Notes under the pieces: generated by a model
What the model saw: the letters and a program-made list of their open reading frames with translations, nothing else
The model's database searches: none
Told to the model about the DNA's origin: nothing
Translations under genes and position numbers: made by a program
NCBI GenBank assembly: GCA_015489285.1
Contig: WGAA01000311.1
Location: forward strand, 1 to 8,045
Direction: 5' to 3'
Length of the DNA stretch: 8,045 nucleotides
Source: Anaerolineae bacterium
Lineage (GTDB): Bacteria > Chloroflexota > Anaerolineae > JAADDB01
Part shown: positions 1 through 6,076 of the stretch, piece by piece
Layout: each line of letters begins with the position of its first letter
Numbering within the stretch: position 1 is the stretch's first letter

Positions 1-3
1 ATT

Positions 4-9
4 GGGAGG
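4..9 (+). promoter_or_regulatory. Shine-Dalgarno site of the PIN-TRAM gene
   Basis: GGGAGG lies 6 bases before the ATG at 16, a good match to the 16S anti-SD and normal spacing. It supports the ATG at 16 as the true start, so the gene is complete at its 5' end although it begins almost at the window edge. Confidence 0.7.
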
Positions 10-15
10 CCTAAC

Positions 16-1077
16 ATGTTGAATCGGATCGCGCGGGTAACCGGTTTGATTGTCGGGGGCATTGTGGGATGGATGGCCGCATTTTACATCCCTAATGTGC
101 CCCAAAATTGGTTGGATTTTGCTTTTCTCCGTTGGGGGATTCCCCTCACCCTTTTGGGCGCTCTGTTGGGGTACATCCTGACGCCCCCTCTCATTATTCG
201 CCCGGCAGCAGCGGCAACGACCTGGTTACGTAACATCCCCCTGCCTCAGCTGGTGGCCGGAAGCGTGGGCCTCTTCGTCGGTCTGGTCATTGCCGCGGTG
301 CTGGCCCTGCCCCTGAGCCGTTTGCCCTCCCCCTTTGGGCAGATTCTACCCCTCATCGGGACCCTGGTGTTCGGCTACATGGGGACGGTGGCTTTCGTCC
401 TCCGCTATGAGGATCTGATGGATCTCATCCACAGTCGGGGGAAGGGGCGCGGGCTGCGGGAGACGCAGGGTATGCCGGTGCTTTTGGACACGAGTGTGAT
501 CATCGACGGGCGCATTGCGGACGTGGCCCGCACCGGGTTCCTCCGGGGGCCCCTTCTGGTCCCGCGCTTCGTCCTCAACGAGCTGCAATACATCGCCGAT
601 TCCGCGGATCCCTTGCGTCGGAACCGGGGACGACGGGGCCTTTCCATTCTCCACAGTCTCCAGGATGAGGATATGTGTGAGTTGCGGGTCATCGAGGACG
701 ACGTTCCCCACGCGCGCCAGGTGGACGAGAAGTTGATCCGCCTGGCCAAGCGCATGCGCGTTCCCATCCTCACCAACGACTATAACTTGAATCGGGTGGC
801 CACCCTGCAGGGGGTCGAAGTGCTCAACATCAACGAGCTGGCCAACGCGGTGAAGACCGTCCTCCTGCCCGGGGAATCCATCGACATCCACATCATCCAG
901 GAGGGGAAGGAACCGGAACAGGGGGTCGGTTACCTGGACGACGGTACGATGGTGGTCGTGCAACAGGGCCGTCCATTCATCGGGAAGACCGTTCGCGTGA
1001 CGGTGACAAAGGTGTTGCAGACGAGCGCCGGTCGGATGATTTTTGCCCAACCGACGGAGCAATCGACGCATTCGTGA
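16..1077 (+). CDS. yacL: Membrane-anchored PIN-TRAM domain protein, YacL family
   Basis: A 353-residue protein with the YacL layout: four N-terminal membrane segments (about residues 8-26, 40-61, 79-100 and 109-130), a cytoplasmic PIN nuclease-like domain (about 154-275) and a C-terminal TRAM domain (about 283-345). The acidic residues expected of a metal-dependent PIN active site are present: D158 and D164 in LLDTSVIIDG, E189 in VLNEL, D237 in QVDEKL and D255 in LTNDYNL. TRAM domains usually bind RNA, so the family is thought to be a membrane-tethered ribonuclease, although its substrate is not well established. Length is close to Bacillus YacL. Its stop codon overlaps the ribosome-binding site of cysS, which points to co-transcription. 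Family assignment is strong; nuclease activity is inferred from intact residues. Confidence 0.9.
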   Translation: MLNRIARVTGLIVGGIVGWMAAFYIPNVPQNWLDFAFLRWGIPLTLLGALLGYILTPPLIIRPAAAATTWLRNIPLPQLVAGSVGLFVGLVIAAVLALPLSRLPSPFGQILPLIGTLVFGYMGTVAFVLRYEDLMDLIHSRGKGRGLRETQGMPVLLDTSVIIDGRIADVARTGFLRGPLLVPRFVLNELQYIADSADPLRRNRGRRGLSILHSLQDEDMCELRVIEDDVPHARQVDEKLIRLAKRMRVPILTNDYNLNRVATLQGVEVLNINELANAVKTVLLPGESIDIHIIQEGKEPEQGVGYLDDGTMVVVQQGRPFIGKTVRVTVTKVLQTSAGRMIFAQPTEQSTHS

Positions 1078-1081
1078 GGAG
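1076..1081 (+). promoter_or_regulatory. Shine-Dalgarno site of cysS, overlapping the upstream stop
   Basis: GAGGAG sits 7 bases before the ATG at 1089 and shares two bases with the TGA of the preceding gene (1075-1077). It decides the cysS start: the in-frame GTG at 1074 would precede this site and add five residues with no family counterpart. The overlap suggests that ribosomes finishing the upstream gene help load cysS. Confidence 0.7.
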
Positions 1082-1088
1082 ATGGACC

Positions 1089-2486
1089 ATGACGTTACAT
1101 GTGTACAACACGTTAACCAAACGCCTGGAACCCTTCAAACCGCTGGACCCGCCGTGGGTGAAAATGTACGTGTGTGGCCCCACCGTGTACGACAAAGCCC
1201 ACATCGGTCACGCCATGTCCGCCGTGGTCTTCGACGTCGTTCGCCGTTATCTGGAGTACCGGGGATACCGCGTCGTCCACGTGATGAACTTCACCGATGT
1301 CGATGACAAGATCATCCGGCGGGCGAACGAGCTGGGGATTCCCCCGCTGGACCTGGCTCAGAGGTACATCCAGGAGTGGTTCGAGCACGTCCACGCGCTG
1401 AACCTGCTTCCCGCACACTACTATCCCCGTGTGAGCCTGGTGATCCCCCAAATCATCCACATGGTTCAAGTGCTTATCAAGAAGGGGTACGCGTACGTAG
1501 TGGACGGGGATGTGTACTACCGGGTGCGTAAATTCCGCGGGTACGGCAAATTGTCGGGCCGCAATGTGGATGAGTTGCGGGCCGGAGCCCGGGTCGAGGT
1601 GGACGAGCGGAAGGAGGATCCCCTGGACTTTGCCCTGTGGAAGGCGGCCAAGCCGGGTGAGCCTTCCTGGGAGAGTCCTTGGGGCCCCGGACGGCCCGGG
1701 TGGCACATCGAATGTTCGGCCATGAATTACTACTTCCTGGGGGAGCAGATAGACATTCACGGGGGCGGTACGGATCTCATCTTTCCCCACCACGAGAACG
1801 AAATCGCCCAGTCCGAGGCCTTTACCGGGAAAATCCCCTTCGCCCGCTACTGGCTCCATAACGGGATGTTGCAACTGCGCGGGGAGAAGATGTCCAAATC
1901 CCTGGGGAACTTGGTCACCATCGATGAGTTTCTCCAGGAACACGAGGCCGATGTTTTCCGCCTGATCGTCCTCTCTTCCCATTACCGCAAACCGTTGGGG
2001 TACGACGAAGGGGTCGTTGCGGATGCGGAGAAGGCGTTGCAACGTTTGCGGGGCGGGCTCCGGCCTCCTATGGGCCGGGCCGAAGAGGGGGATGAAGCGG
2101 CCGCGCTGGAGGCGCAGGTACGTGATGTCCGGGAGAAGTTCCTCGCGGCCATGGACGATGATTTCAACACGGCCGGAGCGCTGGGCCACGTGTTCACCCT
2201 GGTACGGGCGATCAACACGGCCCGGGATGCCGGCGTAGGGGGGCGGCCTTTTGCCTGGGCCCAGGCGACTTTGTTGGAGCTGGCCCATACGCTGGGGTTA
2301 GAGTTGAAGGAGGAAGCCGCGGCCGCGGATGTGGTGCCCTTTATCGAGCACCTGATCGAAATCCGAAGCGAGCTCCGAAAGCAAAAACAATGGGCCCTGG
2401 CCGACCGCATTCGGGACCGGCTGAACGCCCTGGGGGTCGCCCTGGAGGATACGCCCCAGGGCACGGTGTGGCGCTGGAAAGTCTGA
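1089..2486 (+). CDS. cysS: Cysteinyl-tRNA synthetase
   Basis: Charges tRNA-Cys with cysteine using ATP, in the cytoplasm. The 465-residue protein is a class Ia synthetase of normal length (E. coli CysRS is 461). The start MTLHVYNTLT is typical of the family. Visible signatures are C29 in the VCGPTVYD motif, the HIGH-type motif HIGH at 38-41, the WHIECSAM segment with C209, H234 and E238 in PHHENE, and KMSKS at 267-271. C29, C209, H234 and E238 match the zinc ligands that sense the cysteine thiol in E. coli. The DALR and anticodon-recognition regions follow (about 345-465), ending in the family-typical GTVWRWK tail. The gene lies 11 bases after the PIN-TRAM gene and 7 bases before the rRNA methyltransferase gene. 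There is no T-box or other leader in front of it, so any control must act further upstream. No defects seen. Confidence 0.98.
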   Translation: MTLHVYNTLTKRLEPFKPLDPPWVKMYVCGPTVYDKAHIGHAMSAVVFDVVRRYLEYRGYRVVHVMNFTDVDDKIIRRANELGIPPLDLAQRYIQEWFEHVHALNLLPAHYYPRVSLVIPQIIHMVQVLIKKGYAYVVDGDVYYRVRKFRGYGKLSGRNVDELRAGARVEVDERKEDPLDFALWKAAKPGEPSWESPWGPGRPGWHIECSAMNYYFLGEQIDIHGGGTDLIFPHHENEIAQSEAFTGKIPFARYWLHNGMLQLRGEKMSKSLGNLVTIDEFLQEHEADVFRLIVLSSHYRKPLGYDEGVVADAEKALQRLRGGLRPPMGRAEEGDEAAALEAQVRDVREKFLAAMDDDFNTAGALGHVFTLVRAINTARDAGVGGRPFAWAQATLLELAHTLGLELKEEAAAADVVPFIEHLIEIRSELRKQKQWALADRIRDRLNALGVALEDTPQGTVWRWKV

Positions 2487-2493
2487 CGGTCCG

Positions 2494-3255
2494 ATGGCAC
2501 GGGAATGGCTCTACGGAAGGCAGGCCGTGCTCGCGTCTTTGCGGGCACGGCGTCGTCATTGTTTTTCCCTGTGGCTGGCCAGGGGCGTCCAGGTCAAGGG
2601 GACCGTCCAGGAGATCCTGGCCGAAGCGGAGGCGCGCGCGTGTCCCGTGCAACGGGTGGAACGGGAAGCCATCCTCAAGCGGGTGGGACATTCAGGACAT
2701 CAGGGGGTCGCCCTGGAGGTCAGTGGGTATCCCTACCTGGACGAGGGGGAGATGATCGCCCGGGTGCGGGATGCCGGCGGTGAGGCCCTTGTTCTCCTCC
2801 TGGATCACCTGCAGGACCCGCAAAACGTGGGCAATGTGTTGCGCACCGCGGAAATTGCGGGGGTGACGGTGGCGGTCATGCCCCGAAAGCGGGCTGTGGG
2901 GGTCACCCCTGCGGTGGTCAACGCGTCCGCGGGGGCTGTGGAATACCTTGCGGTGGCCCGGGTGACGAATTTGGTGCGTGCTATGGAAAAGTTGCAGGAT
3001 GCAGGGGTGTGGGTGTACGCGCTCGAGGGCCGGGCGGATGTCCCCCCGTATTGGGCAGTGGATCTCTCCGGACCGGTGGGTATCGTTGTGGGGAGTGAGG
3101 GGACGGGGTTGAGTCGTCTGGTTCGCGAGCACAGTGATGGCTTGTTGCGGATTCCCATGTGGGGGAGGACGCCGTCCCTCAACGCTGCTGTTGCGGGCGC
3201 GTTGGCCCTGTACGAGGTCCGCCGTCAGCGGAGTACAGAACGCGGGGAAGCATAG
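2494..3255 (+). CDS. rlmB: TrmH/SpoU-family 23S rRNA (guanosine-2'-O-)-methyltransferase, RlmB type
   Basis: Predicted to transfer a methyl group from SAM to a ribose 2'-OH in rRNA; RlmB itself modifies G2251 (E. coli numbering) in the peptidyl-transferase P loop. The 253-residue protein has the N-terminal SpoU substrate-binding domain (about 5-80, opening with WLYGRQAVLASLRA, typical of RlmB) and a C-terminal knotted SPOUT domain (about 98-245). The three SPOUT motifs are intact: LDHLQDPQNVGNVLRTAE at 103-120 with N111 and R117, VVGSEGTGLSRLV at 198-210 with E202, and the IPMWGRTPSLNAAVA segment at 220-234 with S228-L229-N230. It starts 7 bases after cysS with only a weak upstream Shine-Dalgarno (GGAAAG, 2476-2481), so translation may depend on coupling. 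The start fits the family N-terminus. Exact rRNA target is inferred; a TrmH-like tRNA or other 23S site cannot be excluded. Confidence 0.92.
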   Translation: MAREWLYGRQAVLASLRARRRHCFSLWLARGVQVKGTVQEILAEAEARACPVQRVEREAILKRVGHSGHQGVALEVSGYPYLDEGEMIARVRDAGGEALVLLLDHLQDPQNVGNVLRTAEIAGVTVAVMPRKRAVGVTPAVVNASAGAVEYLAVARVTNLVRAMEKLQDAGVWVYALEGRADVPPYWAVDLSGPVGIVVGSEGTGLSRLVREHSDGLLRIPMWGRTPSLNAAVAGALALYEVRRQRSTERGEA

Positions 3256-3262
3256 GGGTACG

Positions 3263-5491
3263 ATGAACGACGAACGGTGGCTTCTGCTGGTCGTATTGGC
3301 TATTTTCATCCTCCTGGGCATCGTCTATTCGGTGACCGTTCCCATTTTCGAGGCTCCTGACGAAGTCTCCCACTTCTTCTACATCAAACACCTTGTCGAC
3401 ACGCAACATCTCCCCGTACAGAATCCCGAGGCGCCCATGTTGTGGGGTCAGGAGGGCAGTCAACCCCCCTTGTATTACGTGTTGGCGGCCCTCATTGTGA
3501 GCCCGGTGAACATGGAACGCGCCGTCGATTTCCTCTGGGAGAACCCCCACCACAACGTAGGGGTGCCCTTCGAGCCGGGGAACAAGAATTACTTCGTGCA
3601 CACGGACAAGGAACGGTGGCCCTACCGGGGCGTGCCTTTGGCCGTGCATCTGGCGCGCTGGTTCTCCCTCCTTTTGGGCGTGGGGACTTTGGTGATCGTC
3701 TATCGCCTTGTGAGGCACGTGTACCCTGAACCCCACTGGATGGCCCTGGCCGTTGTCGCTACCGTTGCCTTCATTCCCCAGTTCGTGTTCATCCACGCGG
3801 CCGTTTCCAACGATTCGATGATCGTTTTCACCGCGAGTTTGGCCCTTCTTCTCATGACGCGGGCCGTATTGCAGGAGCAGCGGCACCGACGGGCGTTTAT
3901 CCTGGGCGCTGTTGTAGGGTTGGCCGCGTTGAGCAAGCTTAGCGGGCTGGCGTTGATCCCCCTGGGATATCTGGCCCTTTACCTGCAATACCGTTACTCC
4001 CGCCGTCCCTTGCGGGTATGGCTCTTGTTCCTTTTGTACACCCTGGGCTTCCTTCTCGTCGCCGGGTGGTGGTATGTCCGCAATTACACCCTGTACGGCG
4101 ATCCGACGGGGTTGAACAAGATGCTGGCCATCGTCGGACGCCGGGAGCAGTCGTGGACCTGGGAGGCGATCCTGGGGGAATGGCGCAGCATCCGCTGGTC
4201 CTTCTGGGGGCTTTTCGGGTGGTTTAACGTGCCCATGAGCCTTCGGGTGTACGTGCTGCTGGACCGCCTTTCCGTGCTTATCGTTCTGGGGTGGGTGCTG
4301 GCTCTGGTGCGATCCCGTCCCTCCAGGCCGGGACGGCTCGGGTGGGCGCGGGTCCTCCTGTTCCTCTGGGCCGGTGTGGTGCTCGTCAGCTTGATCCGCT
4401 GGACGACGATGACCCTGGGCGGGCAAGGGCGATTGCTCTTCCCCGCCATTGCTTCCATCGGCACGCTCCTCGTCCTCGGGTGGTACGGGTGGTGGCCCCG
4501 GGGATGGCGGGAATATGGGGCCTTTGCCCTTTCCCTGCTCCTGTTCACCCTGGCGTTCATTGCCCCCATCCGTTGGATTGCTCCGGCCTATGCCAAGCCA
4601 CCTCGGATTCCCCCGGACCGAATCCCCCGGTCCGCGAAGCGTGTAGACCGGGTGTTTGGCGGGCGGATTCGCCTGTGGGCCGTGGAAAGCCCCCAGATCA
4701 CCGTGCATCCCGGGGATACCGTGGACATTACCCTCTACATGAGCAAGGTCGGTCCTATCTCCGTGGATTATACCCTGTACCTGCACCTGCTGGGCCGCCA
4801 GGGGGAGGATGTGGGGAACTTGAACACCTTCCCCGGCTGGGGGACGTATCCTACCCGGTTGTGGCGGGATGGGGAGGTCATCGTAGATCATTACCGGATG
4901 CGGGTGAACCCGCAGGCAAAAACGCCGACGCTGGTCCGGGTGGAAGTCGGCTTCTACAACTTGTGGACCCGGGAGGGGCTCCCGGTAACGACGACGGAGG
5001 GGAAACCCGCGTCCGGCTTGATAAAGAGTTTTCGCTTAGTCCAGAAAAACCCTCCGCCGCAGGTCCCTCAGGTGTCGCTGGAAGCCAATTTCGGGAATGA
5101 GCTCCTCCTTGTGGGCATGGATCCCCCGCCTGCCGTCGTCCATCCCGGCGAGCGCTTTCGTTTTCGCCTGTACTGGCGGGCTTTGCGGCCGGCTAGGGCG
5201 TCGTACACCATGTTTACCCATTTCATCCGTGAGGGGGATCCCCATCCCGTGGCCCAGAACGACAAGTTGCCCTTGGACGGGGATTACCCCACATTGGCCT
5301 GGGCCCCGGGAGAAACGGTGGTGGACACATATGTCATCGATGTGCCGAAGAGCGCGCAACCCGGGGTGTACAATTTAGTCGCCGGCGTCTACCAGCTGGA
5401 AACCCTTCGACGGCTTCCTCTGGTCTCGGGCCCGGCGAACCCGTGGGTCAAGGACGGAGCGATGCTCATGCGCATGCGGGTGGAACCGTGA
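3263..5491 (+). CDS. Polytopic GT-C-like membrane glycosyltransferase (DUF2142/GT39-like) with two C-terminal beta domains
   Basis: A 742-residue integral membrane protein. The frame is open back to 3134, but that extension overlaps rlmB, is not hydrophobic and ends in MNDERW, after which a first membrane helix begins (about 6-27); hence the ATG at 3263, 7 bases after rlmB. About ten membrane segments run to residue 440. The first external loop carries FEAPDEVSHF (29-38), the acidic D-E signature of DUF2142 and GT39/PMT-like GT-C enzymes, which use lipid-linked sugars outside the membrane. SNDS near 182, WWYVRNYTLYGDPTG near 269-283 and GQGRLLFPA near 387-395 also fit. After the last helix come two extracytoplasmic beta-rich domains, about 466-592 and 608-742, related to each other (PGD/PGE, YPT.W/A, GE.VVD.Y and the PGVYN-like strand). 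They resemble the tail of the last gene in the window. Donor and acceptor are unknown. The Shine-Dalgarno is weak (AGGGGT, 3254-3259, only 3 bases from the ATG). Membrane GT-C-like nature is well supported; enzyme activity is inferred. Confidence 0.8.
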   Translation: MNDERWLLLVVLAIFILLGIVYSVTVPIFEAPDEVSHFFYIKHLVDTQHLPVQNPEAPMLWGQEGSQPPLYYVLAALIVSPVNMERAVDFLWENPHHNVGVPFEPGNKNYFVHTDKERWPYRGVPLAVHLARWFSLLLGVGTLVIVYRLVRHVYPEPHWMALAVVATVAFIPQFVFIHAAVSNDSMIVFTASLALLLMTRAVLQEQRHRRAFILGAVVGLAALSKLSGLALIPLGYLALYLQYRYSRRPLRVWLLFLLYTLGFLLVAGWWYVRNYTLYGDPTGLNKMLAIVGRREQSWTWEAILGEWRSIRWSFWGLFGWFNVPMSLRVYVLLDRLSVLIVLGWVLALVRSRPSRPGRLGWARVLLFLWAGVVLVSLIRWTTMTLGGQGRLLFPAIASIGTLLVLGWYGWWPRGWREYGAFALSLLLFTLAFIAPIRWIAPAYAKPPRIPPDRIPRSAKRVDRVFGGRIRLWAVESPQITVHPGDTVDITLYMSKVGPISVDYTLYLHLLGRQGEDVGNLNTFPGWGTYPTRLWRDGEVIVDHYRMRVNPQAKTPTLVRVEVGFYNLWTREGLPVTTTEGKPASGLIKSFRLVQKNPPPQVPQVSLEANFGNELLLVGMDPPPAVVHPGERFRFRLYWRALRPARASYTMFTHFIREGDPHPVAQNDKLPLDGDYPTLAWAPGETVVDTYVIDVPKSAQPGVYNLVAGVYQLETLRRLPLVSGPANPWVKDGAMLMRMRVEP

Positions 5492-6072
5492 GACACGGAA
5501 ACTACCAGAAGTACACGAACCCCAATCCCCTGCAGCAATACCTCATCCGGCGGTTTTTGGACCGGGTCGCGACGCTGGTAGCTCAGACGGGGGCCCGGAC
5601 ACTCCTCGACGTGGGATGTGCCGAGGGCTTTGTGAGCGCCCACATCCGGCGTCGGGTCCGGGGATTGCAGACGGCGGGCCTGGACCGGGACGGGGCAGCC
5701 CTCCTGCGGGGGCGACGCCTGCACCCCCGCTTCCCCACCTGTGTGGGGGACATCCTCGCGCTTCCCGTCGTTTCTTCCGGCGTGGACCTGGTCCTTTGCA
5801 CGGAGGTGTTGGAGCACGTGCCTGCCCCGTCCAGGGCCCTGGAGGAGCTCTTGCGGGTCAGTCGTCGCCATGTGCTGGTGAGTGTGCCCTGGGAACCCTG
5901 GTTCCGCCTGGCGAACCTTATGCGCTTGAAGAACGTGAGTCGCTGGGGGGACGACCCGGAGCACGTGAACCACTGGACGGGACGGGCGTTTCGTGCCTTC
6001 CTGTCCTCCCATGCCCGTGTTGTCACGCATCAGGTCGTATTCCCCTGGCAAATCGTCCTGTTGGAGCGATGA
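5488..6072 (+). CDS. Class I SAM-dependent methyltransferase (Methyltransf_11 type)
   Basis: A 194-residue soluble protein with no signal peptide or membrane helix, so cytoplasmic or peripheral. The Rossmann-fold SAM site is clear: motif I LLDVGCAEGF (39-48), the post-beta2 acidic residue in LDRDG (D66 or D68), GDILALP (87-93) and the DLVLCTEVLEHV segment (100-111) that marks Methyltransf_11-like enzymes. A NHWTGRAFRAFL stretch (161-172) near the end is a feature I associate with methyltransferases encoded next to glycan genes. The chosen start is the GTG at 5488, which shares GTGA with the stop of the previous gene; an in-frame ATG at 5443 would lie well inside that gene and add an unrelated 15 residues. 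The 4-base overlap implies translational coupling. The acceptor (sugar, lipid or small molecule) cannot be read; being between two membrane glycosyltransferase-like genes suggests a glycan or lipid-carrier substrate. Confidence 0.85.
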   Translation: MRHGNYQKYTNPNPLQQYLIRRFLDRVATLVAQTGARTLLDVGCAEGFVSAHIRRRVRGLQTAGLDRDGAALLRGRRLHPRFPTCVGDILALPVVSSGVDLVLCTEVLEHVPAPSRALEELLRVSRRHVLVSVPWEPWFRLANLMRLKNVSRWGDDPEHVNHWTGRAFRAFLSSHARVVTHQVVFPWQIVLLER

Positions 6073-6076
6073 GGTG

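Noticed and set aside
346..1071. A 241-codon open frame on the - strand opposite the PIN-TRAM gene.
   Set aside because: Same reason: shadow of a well-supported gene, with a His- and Pro-rich product of low plausibility.
16..1077. The PIN gene as a VapC-type toxin of a toxin-antitoxin pair.
   Set aside because: VapC proteins are about 130 residues without membrane helices or TRAM domain, and there is no small antitoxin gene next to it.
1113..2288. A 391-codon open frame on the - strand opposite cysS.
   Set aside because: cysS is unmistakable on the + strand; the antisense product has no domain-like features and reflects codon bias of the sense gene.
3134..3262. N-terminal extension of 43 residues on the first membrane transferase, overlapping rlmB.
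   Set aside because: The added residues are Arg- and Cys-rich, overlap the conserved end of RlmB in another frame, and precede a natural start immediately before the first membrane helix.
3240..3262. Terminator or promoter between rlmB and the membrane transferase gene.
   Set aside because: Only 7 bases separate the genes; no hairpin followed by a T run and no -35/-10 pair with sensible spacing could be seen.
3179..4891. A 570-codon open frame on the - strand opposite the first membrane transferase.
   Set aside because: It lies wholly opposite genes with recognisable motifs, its product is dominated by Pro, Gly, Gln and His with no recognisable domain, and long antisense frames are common in G+C-rich coding DNA.
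4291..5100. A 269-codon open frame on the + strand in another phase inside the first membrane transferase.
   Set aside because: The product is rich in Gly, Pro, Arg and Ala and lacks structure, while the overlapping frame has membrane helices and the conserved beta-domain pattern.
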